From positions 3,162,001-3,226,000 of the forward strand of contig NC_088317.1 in assembly GCF_910592395.1 (NCBI RefSeq): 64,000 nt of DNA. The letters run 5' to 3'. Source of the DNA: Lineus longissimus (lineage: Eukaryota > Nemertea > Pilidiophora > Heteronemertea > Lineidae). Position 1 is the stretch's first letter, and the number at the start of each line of letters is the position of its first letter. The translations under genes and the position numbers were made by a program. A model generated the notes under the pieces. The model was not told the origin of the DNA. It ran no database searches and saw nothing but the letters and a program-made list of their open reading frames with translations. Below are positions 13,594-25,439 of the stretch, piece by piece.

Positions 13594-15532
13594 CTATTTT
13601 CCAAATTTACAACAGGGAAATAACTGATCAATCACAGCCTTCGTATCATCCATGTATCGTTTTCCTCCCCCAATACAATACAGGTAAAAATTCACTGCGT
13701 AATTATAAAACCAAAGATTTATTGTGGAAAAAAGGCCAATACTAAAGCGAAGCTTCCAATATTGCTGAGTCATGTCGTAGATAGCTTTCAGTTGAGGCAT
13801 TTCTAATATAGGATTATGTAATCGGTAGGGGAGTGTGGTAACAACATAGGCCAAGCTCACAAGAAGCAACAAAACTGTTAGATTTTGCTGACTTTGTTCA
13901 TCCTTTTCTTTTCTGGACGTGTTTGAGTTAAGTTTGGCTCTTCGCGATGATGCTTTCTTAACTGTGATTATAATCAGTAAGTTGCATGCAAAGATGATTG
14001 AAAAGGGTAGTACAGTTCCAAAGATGATTACGTAGAAAGATGCGGCTTTTTCAATGGCTGCCACATCGTAGAACAATAACCGCACCCCTGCAACAAGAGA
14101 TACAAATGTACAACTTTCAAATAAGATTATGCACAAATCCTTCCCCGATAAGATATTTGGATCACAATTCGGATCATCAAGCTTGATGGGACAAATTCGC
14201 CCGGCAATTTGTACCGGCAATGGATTGCCGAACAAATTTGTCGCGGCAATGAGGTGGTGTACGTGCAATTGGTCCACCAATATTTCGTGGTGTACGCGCA
14301 ACTATAGTCATGATGGAGTAATAAAGTATAATTCGGTCACGGAGGGACGGTAGGCCAATAACTGACTGACTGTTTTTTTTTCAATTATCAAATCAGCCTT
14401 TTCTAGTGCAAGATATGCATTACTTACTTAGTCACCCTTCAAAATAAAGATATTTGCTCTAACCTGATTCGATATCCTCCACATATTTAAGAGCATAAAA
14501 AATATGGATATTGATCAGAAGAATGGGAAAGGTGATCAAGAGTATCGTGACCTTTGCCCTCTTGGTAGTGCAGAGTCTAATGGCCGCCATTGGGAATCTG
14601 ACTGCGATCAGCCGGTCAACGGACATGGCGGCGAGGTAGAGGCCCGATACTTTGGAACAGGTGAAAATGATGAATATGTGAGACCTACAAGAGAGATCGA
14701 TTAATTCGTGAAAAGGGAGGAGAAAGGGTACTGTGAAGTAGTCAGAAATACACGCAGAGATTCTTACTAGTTTTCACGAATATTGCAAATCGACAACAAT
14801 GTCATAAACGATATCTCAGCAAAATTCATCCTTGTAATCGATTAAGTTCTGAAGTATAGTTGAGGACTTCCGGTTGGCCGATGCAACCAGAAGTACACTG
14901 CTCCCATAGATTCCTAAAGGGAACACCATAAGCCACTGAGAGGTTTGGTTTACCTTACAAACAACCCGAAGCGCTTTGATCAGGAATAAGAAAAAAGGCG
15001 CTTCACAAATTTTACCTTATCAACTCATTTTCGGTCGAATACATCCAAACGAATACATTCTTGGCGGCCTGACTGATGAATTCACTGCTATTTTGTTGGT
15101 CTGATGATACTCGTCTCTTATTTCGTCAATCAAAGCGTGGCCGAAGAGCCTTTTTAGGTAAGTTGTAGTGAGCGGTCACGTCACTATATACCATTATTTA
15201 AGCTTTACTCACTCTATTATCAATCCCCGTTCCTCAACATCCGTGATGCCATCGAGGTGTCCCTGGAGGAATAAGGAATAATACCAAGACACGTCGAGCA
15301 AGAAAATCGTGTCCGATAACGCCATTGCGGTCATGTAAACACACGGAGACATTTTACGGTTGTGCTTTCGTCTTGCCACTAATATGGTCAGGATGTTCCC
15401 AGGAATTCCCAAAACAACCGGGATAATCCAAACGTACTTCGTGAGAGCTGATAAGATTGCTTTTAAGATGGGGTATTCGACTTCTCCACTTTGGCTCTGG
15501 GCAGTCGCAGATGAATTCATCGTTGCAGTCAT
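13594..15532 (-). CDS. GPCR copy A: divergent rhodopsin-class seven-transmembrane receptor
   Basis: Predicted cell-surface receptor; ligand unknown. Three exons on the minus strand: 15213-15532, 14464-14684 and 13594-14087, giving 344 residues. Donors are GTGAGT and GTTAGA, acceptors TGTAG and TTGCAG; intron phases are 2 and 1. TM1 carries GIPGN (N46), TM2 ALSD (D74), TM3 ends in DRL (130-132) instead of DRY, TM6 has TTLPYR (P267), and TM7 has NFYLY (313-317) instead of NPxxY. An NSS glycosylation site is at residues 6-8. No cysteine sits at the usual TM3 top or in ECL2, and TM4 lacks its tryptophan. The NFxLYC end of TM7 recalls invertebrate FMRFamide-type peptide receptors, but this is inference. 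The start was chosen as the first ATG of exon 1; a second ATG lies four codons on. Intron 2 carries an extra segment of about 170 bp relative to copy B. Confidence 0.87.
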
Positions 15533-16431
15533 TCAAGTGAAATCATGGCTATGAAAAGAACTAGTCGTCGAAACATGCAGCTGATTATTTTGAGACATGT
15601 GGTCGTGAAATCTTTCGTGTTTTGGGTACATTGCGACACCTAAAGTTACCCATTCAGTTCATGTATTTCCGTGATTGCGACTTTATACTGCTAAGGAAGA
15701 TTCACGATAATGAAAGCTTCGTGGCATGGTTTTGTTCTGGGTATATTGCGACCCCCAGTTTTTTTTCAAGTCCTCCAACGGCTCGCAGTGAGATATAGCA
15801 TTCTTGGACGTACACGTCAGCATGAGATTGGAGCAGATTGTCGTCTCGTTAACTTCCACTCGCAGCTGCATCGATAAGTTTTGATATTTCGATATAATGT
15901 TGTATCAGTGAATGGCTCTGACCTCTGGTTTGACGCCAGATATCAAAACATCTAAATACGTCTAGTACTTAGATTACGTGTATATAAAATTAGCTATTCT
16001 AAAATAAGTTCAAAACCATCAGACGTTCTAAAATTGTTAATTGCAAATATAAACTACAAGATTGTCACCCGTGTACGCATACGTGACTTGTGTTAAATGT
16101 AGGCCTCTGTATGATAGTAGTGCCATTAAAAAAATCCCGTGAGGCATCATTAAAACGGTCCCCGTGGAGATGTCACAATGTATGAAAGCAACATACTCTG
16201 TAGACGCTATGTAGCCAGCTGAAGGGCACCTTTACAAAAAGCCTATTTCACGTGTAGTAGGCCTCTGTGAAACAGACGCACCAAAACTGGCTAATAAGCG
16301 TCAACACAGTATTAGAGATGATCGCTTGCATGCTATCCTGATTTTCTAGTGCTATGTTTCGATTCCAGGTGACTAACTGTAGCGGTCGCATCCCCAGAAT
16401 ATCGCTTCTTGATGCATATTCCCCACGTGAA

Positions 16432-18308
16432 CTACAACCATTTGAAATATGGAAATAACTGGCCAATCACAGCCTTCGTGTCATCCATGTATCGTTTTCC
16501 TCCCCCAATACAATACAGGTAAAAATTCACTGCGTAATTATAAAACCAAAGATTTACTGTGGAAAAAAGGCCAATGCTGTAGCGAAGCTTCCAATATTGC
16601 TGAGTCATATCGTAGATGGCTTTCAGTTGAGGCATTTCTAATATAGGGTCATGTAATCGGTAGGGGAGTGTGGTGACAACATAGGCCAAGCTCACAAGAA
16701 GCAATAAAACTGTTAGATTTTGCTGACTTTGTTCATCCTTTTCTTTTCTGGACGTGTTTGAGTTAAGTTTGGCTCTTCGCGATGATGCTTTCTTAACTGT
16801 GATTATGATCAGTAAGTTGCATGCAAAGATGATGGAAAAGGGTAGGACAGTTCCAAAGATGATTACGTAGAAAGATGACGCTTTTTCAATGGTTGGCTCA
16901 TCGTAGAGAAGTAACCGCACCCCTGCAACAAGAGATACAAATGTACAACTTCCAAATAAGATTATGTAGATGACAATAGATGTATAGAAAGTCGATGGAG
17001 TAATAAAGTATAATTCGGTCACGGAGGGACGGTAGGCCAATAACTGACTGATTGTTTTTTTTCAATTATCAAATCAGCCTTTTCTAGTGCAAGATATGCA
17101 TTACTTACTTATCACCCTTCAAAATAAAGATATATTTTGCTCTAACCTGATTCGATATCCTCCACATATTTAAGAGCATAAAAGATATGGATATTGATCA
17201 GAAGAATGGGAAAGGTGATTAAGAGTATCGTGACCTTTGCCCTCTTGGTGGTGCAGAGTCTAATGGCCGCCATTGGGAATCTGACTGCGATCAGCCGGTC
17301 AACGGACATGGCGGCGAGGTAGAGGCCCGATATTTTGGAACAGGTAAAAACGATGAATATGTGAAACCTACAAAATAGATACATATTTGTTGTTCAGATG
17401 ATTGATATCATGAGAAGTAAAAGATAAGAAGCAGTGACAGATATATACACCAAGCGGTTCTCTGCAGATCCTATTCCAGCCCCAAATAACAGCACACTGC
17501 TGCCAATACGGATGAAATGGTAACTTTGCAACAACGTCACGAAATTTTAAAATTGACATACTACATGTACGTCCCAGCAAAACTCTCCCTTGTAATAACA
17601 TACAAAAGTTCTGAAAGAGGAACTGCGTAAATGAAGCATACTTGAGGACTTCCGGTTGGCTGATGCAACCGGAAGTACGCTGCTCCCATAGATTCCTAAA
17701 GGGAACACCACAGGCCACTGATAGGTTTGGTTTACCTTACAAACAACCCGAAGCGTTTTGAGCAGGAATAAGAAAAAAGGCGCCTCACAAATTTGAACTT
17801 ATTAACTTTTTTCGGTCGAATACATCCAAACGAATACATTCTTGGCGGCCTGACTGATGAATTCACTGCTATTTTGTTGGTCTGATGATAGTCACCCCTT
17901 ATTTCGTCAACCAATGCGTTGCCGATGAACCTCTTTGGGTAAGTTGTAGTGAGAGGTCACTATATACCATTCTTAAATCTTTACTCACTCTATTATCAAT
18001 CCCCGTTTCTTAACATCCGTGATGCCATCGAGGTGTCCCTGGTAAAACAAGGAATAATACCAAGACACGTCGAGCAAGAAAATCGTGTCCGATAACGCCA
18101 TTGCGGTCATGTAAATACACGGAGACATTTTACGGTTGTGCTTTCGTCTTGCCACTAATATGGTCAGGATGTTCCCAGGAATTCCCAAAACAACCGGGAT
18201 AATCCAAACGTACTTCGTGAGAGCTGATAAGATTGCTTTTAAGATGGGGTATTCGACTTCTCCACTTAGGCTCTGGGTAGTCGTAGATGAATTCATCGTT
18301 GCAGTCAT
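16432..18308 (-). CDS. GPCR copy B: tandem duplicate of copy A
   Basis: Seven-transmembrane receptor of the same divergent rhodopsin-class family, ligand unknown. Exons 17989-18308, 17147-17367 and 16432-16922 join to 343 residues, with the same intron positions and phases as copy A. The N-terminus (MTATMNSSTT) and TM1-TM2 are nearly identical to copy A. It has DRL after TM3, KKAS and a serine/lysine-rich third intracellular loop, TTLPYR in TM6 and NFYLY in TM7, ending in a short tail GQLFPYFKWL. Non-coding upstream sequence is also shared with A (about 18310-18852 against 15535-16040), so whole gene units were duplicated. The intron 2 donor is GTTAGA, weaker than the GTAAGA in copy C. Frames are fully open; likely functional. 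Confidence 0.87.
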
Positions 18309-18953
18309 TCAAATGAAATAGCTCCGAAAAGAACTGAAAACTGACGTCGAAACAGCTGATTTTAGACATGTGGTCGTGAAATATTTCGTTCGCATTTTTG
18401 TGTTACGGGTACATTGCGACACGGACGTAAATACGGCTGAAGTTCCCCGTCCAGTTCATATATGTCCGTTATTGCGACCTTTATACAGCTTAATGTCCTT
18501 TCAAGAGGTAGGAAGATTCAAGATATTGAAAGCTTCGTGGCGTGTTTTTTTCTGGGTATATTGCGACCACCAGTTTTCTATAAGTCCTGCAAAGGTTCCC
18601 AGTGCAATTTAACATCATTCGACGTACTCGTACAGCATGAGATTGGGGCAGATTGCCGTCTCGTTAACTTCCACTCGCAGCTGCATCAATAAGTTTTGAT
18701 ATTTCGATATAATGTTATCTCAGTGAATGTCTCCGACCACTGATTTGACGCCATATATCAATACATCTAAATAAGTCTAGTACTTAGATTACGTGTATAT
18801 AATATTGGCTATTCTAAAATAAGTTCAAAACCATCAAACGTTCTAAAATTGGTAAGATTGACACACGTGCATTGTTCTTACTGCTGGGGGACTTTTGTAA
18901 AATGTAGCATCCGCAGAAGATCGCTTCTTAAAAAACAATATTCCCGGGTTATT

Positions 18954-20470
18954 CTACCACCATTTGCAATATGGAAATAACTGACCAATCACAGCCTTCG
19001 TATCATCTCTGTACCGCTGTCCTCCTCCAATGCAATATAGGTAAAAATTCACTGCGTAATTATAAAACCAAAGATTTACTGTGGAAAAAAGGCCAATGCT
19101 GTAGCGAAGCTTCCAATATTGCTGAGTCATATCGTAGATGGCTTTCAGTTGAGGCATTTCTAATATAGGGTCATGTAATCGGTAGGGGAGTGTGGTGACA
19201 ACATAGGCCAAGCTCACAAGAAGCAACAAAACTGTTAGATTTTGCTGACTTTGTTCATCCTTTTCTTTTCTGGACGTGTTTGAGTTGAGTTGAGCTCTTT
19301 GTACTGATGCTTTCTTAACAGTGATTATAATCACTAAGTTGCATGCAAAGATGATGGAAAAGGGTAGGACAGTTCCAAAGATGATTACGTAGAGAGATGA
19401 CGCTTTTTCAAATGAAGCTGGCACATCGTAGAGCAGTAACCGCACCCCTGCAACAAGAGATAAGGAAGAAATGTACTACTTTCAGATATAAGACCACAGA
19501 AGAACCTCCGCCACGGGACTGAAGTTATATATAGTCTAGACAACTGATGGAGAGATAAAAATGATTCAGTCGCGAAGGAACGGTAGGGCGAGTCGCGAAG
19601 GAACGGTAGGGCGGTTCTCCCAAATAGGTCTTTCCTGGTGTACGACATGCATTAATTAGTACTAAAACTGCCCTTTAAAATAAAGATATCTTCTGCTCTT
19701 ACCTGATTCGAGATCCTCCACATATTTAAAAACAAAGAAAATATGGATATTGATCAGAAGAATGGGAAAGGTAACCAAGAGTATCGTGACCTTTGCCCTC
19801 TTGGTGGTGCAGAGTCTAATGGCCGCCATAGGGAACCTGACTGCGATCAGCCGGTCGATGGACATGGCGGCGAGGTAGAGGCCCGAGATGATGCTACAGG
19901 TTGACATAATAAATAGGTGGAACCTACAAAGGTAATTCACAGATGATGATAGCACGGGAAGTGTTTGCGAGGAACTGAAGCTACGTATGCGGAGAATTTC
20001 GCCACTCGACTCTTTGAGGACTGACCGATTTTTAGAAACTACGACCTGATTTGGTCTACATTTACCGAAGAGCATAGCAAAGCTTGGATCTTGGATGCTC
20101 TCCAACAATAGCAGTGCACCTGCCACTTACAGAATATAATCATCTCTATTTTTTGTTATACCTACTCTATAAGAAGTTCCCTGGTTTTCCTCTCAGTCAC
20201 GGCGTCGATGTATCCTTGGTAGAACACAGCATAGTACCAAAGGACTTCCAGGAGAAACAGAGTGTCCGCCACCGCCATCGCAGTCATGTAAGTGCAAGGG
20301 GACAAGCGGCGGTTGTGCTTTCGTCTGGACACCAAGATGGCCAAGATGTTCCCAGGAATACCAAAAGCGACTGGGACACTCCATACGTACTTCGTGAGGG
20401 CGATTACGATTGATTTTAGGAGGGGATATTCCTGCTCGCCTCCTTGGTTCATGGTCGAAGTTGAATTCAT
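18954..20470 (-). CDS. GPCR copy C: paralogue with B-like exon 3
   Basis: Third member of the cluster. Exons 20166-20470, 19703-19923 and 18954-19447 give 339 residues. Donors are GTAGGT and GTAAGA; acceptors TTTGTAG and TTGCAG. The extracellular N-terminus (MNSTSTMNQGG) and TM1-TM2 differ from copies A and B at roughly one residue in three, whereas exon 3 (TM5 to the C-tail) differs from B at only about 13 of 163 positions and the 3' flank is similar too. This mosaic suggests gene conversion. It keeps the family's DRL, LPYR and NFYLY signatures and lacks the class A disulfide cysteines. N-glycosylation site NST is at residues 2-4. The start is the only ATG upstream of TM1 in a good context. 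Confidence 0.86.
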
Positions 20471-20639
20471 TGCTCAGTAACCAAACTGTGTACTTTACAG
20501 TACTGTACTTTACTGAACTGTGTTTTAGATCATTACTAAGTCGCGCCAATTGGAATGAGTAAACTCAGTGCCAAAATATCCGATCAGGGTCTCTGGCTCA
20601 GCTCATTGACTGCTCTTCATTTCCTGGCTGTATAAACCA

Positions 20640-20780
20640 GGGTCCGGAAGTTCAAAACATGTTACTTTGAATCGCTAACTTGGCGTTAACTTTAACTTGG
20701 CGTTAAGTCCAGTAGGCTTAACTGAACCGCCAAGCTACCGCCAGCGTTGGCGACTAAAACCTGTTTTGAACAACCGGGCC
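20640..20780. mobile_element. Short MITE with TTCAAAACA-type inverted ends
   Basis: The left end GGTCCGGAAGTTCAAAACAT is matched by the complement of the right end (AACCTGTTTTGAACAACCGG), about 24 bp with a few mismatches. The interior repeats TAACTTGGCGTTA twice, and a second partial inverted pair with the same word (GTTAACTTGGCGTT against AACGCCAAGT) follows at about 20832-20888, perhaps a second nested or broken copy. It lies upstream of copy C and codes for nothing. The target-site duplication is unclear. Confidence 0.65.
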
Positions 20781-20889
20781 ATGCATAAGTTGTTAGTCAC
20801 GTATATAGTAAGGGGTAACTTTCAAAGTTAACTTGGCGTTTAGACTAATGGGCAAAGCTCAAAGAGATAACGCCAAGTAAAAGTTAACA

Positions 20890-21520
20890 CTTCGTTACTG
20901 TTGATGCAATTTGTTTTGAGAATCTACGACCTGCAGCTAGATCTTGAGCTGAATCTGGCACTGACTTTACAGGCAACCAATGATTCGAGTTCTTTAAGAG
21001 GAATTGCCATAAATGTGGTTCTCTTGACGAGTACAGTTGCGATTCTGAATGTTTCAATGGTTCACGGATTATCTTTGGTAATCTGTAGAGAGGACCATTG
21101 CTGTAACCAAGGCACGATGTTATTACAAAGGCAAGAACTACCCTTTTCGTACTGACTTTGCCGAGGTAATTTCGAATGTGCCCGATTTCGAATAAACACG
21201 CATTATAGGTTGCCTTGCACACCAACTGATTGTCATCAGCAAAAAATCTCATAGCTGTGACGTTCACGTTCCTTGTATCACATCGCCAAGTGGAAATATA
21301 GATGTCAAACATAACCGGCCTCAATACTGAGCCTTGTGGGGACGCCGAAATGAAGGGAAACTCGTTTCGATGAAGCTACCTCCGCGAAACACGGAGTGCA
21401 TACGCGCCTGTAGGGGAAGGAAGACAACCACTGCAAAGCCATACTCCTAATCTTTGTTTTAGGCGGTCTAGAAGTATCGCGTAGTGTGATTGTAATTGGC
21501 TCCCACGAGATCATCTTGAT
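20890..21520 (-). pseudogene. Broken CR1/L2-like LINE reverse transcriptase fragment
   Basis: On the minus strand the translated pieces follow the order of a LINE reverse transcriptase: a WLSS..P..R stretch with ASSKRVSL, then SPQGSVLRPVMFDIYIS (the PQGSVLGP motif), then the catalytic box FADD at 21232-21243 followed by NQL, then a shortened thumb region and NHWLPVKS (the LHWLPVK motif). The segments lie in different frames and parts are deleted, so it cannot make a working enzyme. It sits between GPCR copies C and D. CR1/L2-type assignment is by motif order only. Confidence 0.8.
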
Positions 21521-22128
21521 GGTATGCCGATTGTAGAGAAGTCATTCAGTGAAGATTGCAATCGTGTTGGTTGTGTGAACATTAGCTTTATATCGTTACC
21601 TAGTTCCCAATCAGATGAACATATTCAAAGATATCGAGAAGTAACTACCGTACCGAAAGTAAGACCTGACAGTAAGGCCTGTGGTCGCCAAACTCTAATG
21701 ATCAAGGACTATCACCACAACCTGTTTCATTTAAATGTTTGTTCGATAATACATGTATGTTATTTGAGAAGTTGACGCTTGCATTTCCAAAAGCAGATTG
21801 CAAATAGAATAAAATCTAAAAGTAGCCGTTCAAAATTGATATTCTATCAATATCGAATTCTAAATGAGGCAATGTTAAATAAATTATTACAGCTAAATAG
21901 GAATACCTCCAGCAGCACGAACGGTTTTCATGTTTGTTTCAAGCTCGATTGCAGAAGCAGCCCTGACAAATAATTAGGGTTAGCCATAGAACCATTGGCA
22001 GTGATGACCTTTTTTGGGAATTTGTTTGGGATTCTGCAAAATCATCCGGTATTCCAACGTGTCTTTATAGATCGTTGTCGTAACCAGGCCTCAGTCTTTA
22101 ACACCCGTGCCCGGTGGAACCAGGCCAA

Positions 22129-23747
22129 TCATTCCCTACGACAGCATCGCAGCAATTCACTAATCACAGCCTTCGTATCATCTCTGTACCGTTTCCCTCC
22201 TCCAATACAGTAGAGATAAAAATTAACTGCGTAATTATAAAACCACAGATTTGCTGTGGCGTAAATCCCAATGATATAGTGAAGTCTCCAATATTTCTGA
22301 GATCTGTCATTAAGCTCTTTCATTTGTGTTAATTCCGTGATAGGCCAATATAGTCGATAGGGAAGCGTGGTCACGACGTAGGCCAAGCTCACAAATAGCA
22401 ACATAGCCGTCAGGTTTTGCTTACTATTCCCTTCTCTACCGCCAGGTGGCGTGTTTGATTTCAGTTTAGCTCTCTCTTTCGAAGCTCTCTTAACTGTTAT
22501 GATTATCATCAAGTTGCAGCCAAGGATGATGGTGAATGGTAAGGCTGTGTTGAATATGATGTGGAAGACGTTCGAGGCCTGTTCAATCGAGGCTGGGACA
22601 TCGAAGACCAACACACGCATCCCTGGAACAGAACCATCACTTAAAATAAGATTGATAATATCAAATATATAAAACATGAAGAGATCAGGTGCAAAAACCA
22701 ATAAATTTGCTTCGGGTCTTTTCGAGAAAACGCACGTTTTCTGCGGTGACTCCTTGGGTGACATTTTAGGCGAGTTTGGAATTCAATTTTTTTGTTACAT
22801 GTACATGTATTTAAGTCGGGGGTACTACTATGACCCGAATTCTAACTGACGGCTTTTCGTGAATGGAAGCAAGGGGACAGATTCTATGTTTCAATTATCA
22901 CCAACCTGATTCAAGATCCTCTGTATACTTCAAGAAGAAAAATATATGAACATTGATGGCCAGGATCGGTATGGTAATGAGAAGTACCGTGAACTTTGCC
23001 CTCTTGGTGGTGCAGAATCTAATGGCGGCCATGGGGAATCTGACTGCGATCAGCCGGTCGATGGACATGGCGGCGAGGTAAAGGCTCGATATCGTGGCAC
23101 AGTTGAACATGATGAATATATGAAATCGAGAAAATGACACCACGTTGTAAGGAATCTGAACGTTTCATCGAAGTCAGGCAGGCAGCCTAATTCTAGGTTG
23201 TACTTGCGTTGAGTGCAGATATTTCGAAAACGGCTGATAATTCAACAGAACTTTTACCAAGTGTGAGGATGAATTCCTCGGTGATCATCATTATTTGATG
23301 TCGTATTTTTCGATGTTACTTCTGCCAAACTAACAAGAGTTGTATTGTAAAAATGAGCTTTTGTGATGACTTTAACATCGCTCACACAATAACCTGACTG
23401 ACTGCAGTTTTGAAATATTTGCTAACGATACATTATACTTACTCTAGAATCAAACCCCTCATTTTCCTATCAGTCATAGCATCGAGATGACCCGGATAAA
23501 ACACGGAATAATACCAAGTGATGTCAAAGAGAAACAGCACATCTGAAACTGCCAATGCTGTCATATAGACGCAAGGAGACATTTTACGGTTGTGATTTCG
23601 TCTCGCTACAAAAATTGCGAGAATATTCCCGGGAATTCCGAAGGCGACTGGAATACTCCAGGCGTATTTAGTTAGTACTGCAAGTACAACCTCAAGAAGA
23701 GGATAGTCCTTATTGACATTTTCAACGGGCGGGATAGTGGCGTTCAT
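22129..23747 (-). CDS. GPCR copy D: most diverged paralogue, with a lost splice acceptor
   Basis: Exons by homology are 23443-23747, 22906-23126 and 22129-22622, totalling 339 residues in one open frame. The N-terminus reads MNATIPPVENVN, with an N-glycosylation site NAT at 2-4. DRL, LPYR and NFYLY are present as in A-C; TM3 has FNCATISSLYL and loop 3 has a GGREGNSKQ stretch. The exon 1 donor is a strong GTAAGT and exon 3 has a good CCAG acceptor. However, at the intron 1/exon 2 junction the aligned acceptor dinucleotide is CG (complement of 23127-23128) where A-C have AG, and upstream AGs give a frameshift or a stop. It may be a recent pseudogene, use a non-canonical site, or reflect a base error. 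Coding frames are otherwise intact. Confidence 0.75.
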
Positions 23748-23981
23748 TGTGATGTATAGCCACCTGAGTCCTCTTCCTTAGTTAGCATCCAGTCCTTTTG
23801 AGTAAGAATTGAGCATGGCACCTGTCGATGTAGTGAAAATTAATCATTTCATTTCGAAGCTGGTTTGTAACACCAATTCCCACGCTCTCTTGTGATAAAG
23901 CCCGCTTTGGGATGCCGTTCGAACTTAGAAAAGGCCGCGCATGAGGCCCTACAGAGGATAGCAGAGATGCCAAAGAGCTAG

Positions 23982-24188
23982 AACTCGTCTAAAGATGAGC
24001 AGCAAGAGTTGTTAACAAAGCTAGAGGACTTCAAGTGTCACACAAATGCCAGAGCAACTGAACTGGGAAACATAAATAAAAGCGATATCGCCACTAGCCA
24101 GAGTAACATCATTGGAGGACGCAGTGGTATAGGTTCATACAACCATCGTCTTGAACCGAATGAGGACGCTAGTCCTTTCATCCAGTGA
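23982..24188 (+). other. Unassigned open segment, possible terminal exon or fragment
   Basis: A 68-codon frame with no internal ATG start, opening right after a TAG and ending in TGA at 24186-24188. Its composition is protein-like (starts SSKDEQQELLTKLEDFKC, ends LEPNEDASPFIQ), with a short amphipathic stretch. It could be a terminal exon of an unseen gene, a relic of a transposon-encoded protein, or chance. No homologue is recognised. Confidence 0.2.
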
Positions 24189-25439
24189 GCACCGAGTCAA
24201 AGCGTGAAAATAATAAGCACAGGGCTCAAGAGACTATGCGTGCAGCACTTGGAGTCCTTTGAGGCTCGCTAAACCCGCATCGCACTCCAACCACTTCTGC
24301 TCTAAATACGCCATAAGGCGGTTTAAAGAAGAAGAGAAGAACACCTCTGGTGATATTGGTAAGTTGATACTCAGCACTGATGACTCTTGACAGACTGCTT
24401 TCAGAATCATGTATGGTGCAAACGACGTGCATCTATTTTGGTGCACCTTCCATTAATGTTCAGGATACGAAAATACGTCATGGCTTTGCTTACCATCTTT
24501 GTAAAATATATATAGCCCAAATCGTCGAAGCCTTGATCGTATGATAAACATGATGTATATCCGGATCCTGTTTATAATTGTTGCCTGTACATACAATAGT
24601 GTAATGCTATGAATGACCAGTGTTCCCGCCAATATTGCACTCTCTCTGCGCCAGTCAAGATCCTTCAACTCTCTCGCTAAAATGAGCAGACTCAATCAAG
24701 ATTATTGAAAGATTCTGATTAGAGTCATGCTCGTATCGCCTAACACGAGGTGGGTGAATTCCGTCCTGAGATCAGGCTTTTTTACTCCTATGTCGTATAC
24801 AAAATATCAAGAGGCGGCCGGAGTGTATTGAAAACGGTGAATTCGACGCTACCGCCGCCCTTTTCCATGGGAATTCATGCGGTTGGACGATTAGCCAATG
24901 GGCATCGCTGTAACAAACGTGTAAGGGCATTTACTGTCACCGAATCAGAATGCTCAAGGTATATCGTTATGGCATGAATAATGGCGCCGCTGATTTTCAG
25001 GGCCTAAAAACACTTCACTTCTATAATTCGTTTCTCCCGTGGTTTAGACGGTAGAGGGCCAACGCACTGCGTTGTATTCTTAGTTGACCTACCTGTAAAT
25101 AAACAACAAAGAAAACGATCATATTATCTTTGTACGAGGTTGGCATGTGTATGGTAAACACAAAGACGAGCCGATACTTGCGCGCGCGGGCAACCGATGA
25201 TCATCACTGCTCCGAAACCCAGTCAAAATCATACCACAACATTCCTCGTGGAACACTCGTCCAAACTTTAAGTACCTCATAAAAGTAATCAAAAGTAAAA
25301 CAGAATTCGCTCTACCAACACATGTCTTCAATAGAAAATAAAAATTGAGACAGTGTGGATCTCAATGACAAATGTACACTAACCCTGTGTCTCCTGTACG
25401 TGCTAATACCAGTACCTCTCATAAACTCATCATGACAGT
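24189..25439. other. Intergenic stretch before the LINE fragment
   Basis: No gene or clear repeat structure seen. Short open frames on both strands have no motif. It separates the GPCR cluster from the plus-strand LINE remnant. Confidence 0.4.

Noticed and set aside
14129-14353. Reading GPCR copy A exon 3 as starting at an upstream ATG near 14301
   Set aside because: Homology with B, C and D and the TTGCAG acceptor place the exon start at 14087; the upstream part is intron, including a copy-specific insertion.
25031-25090. Possible second tRNA-like A box (GTGGTTTAGACGGTAGAGGG)
   Set aside because: No matching B box or cloverleaf pairing at the right distance.
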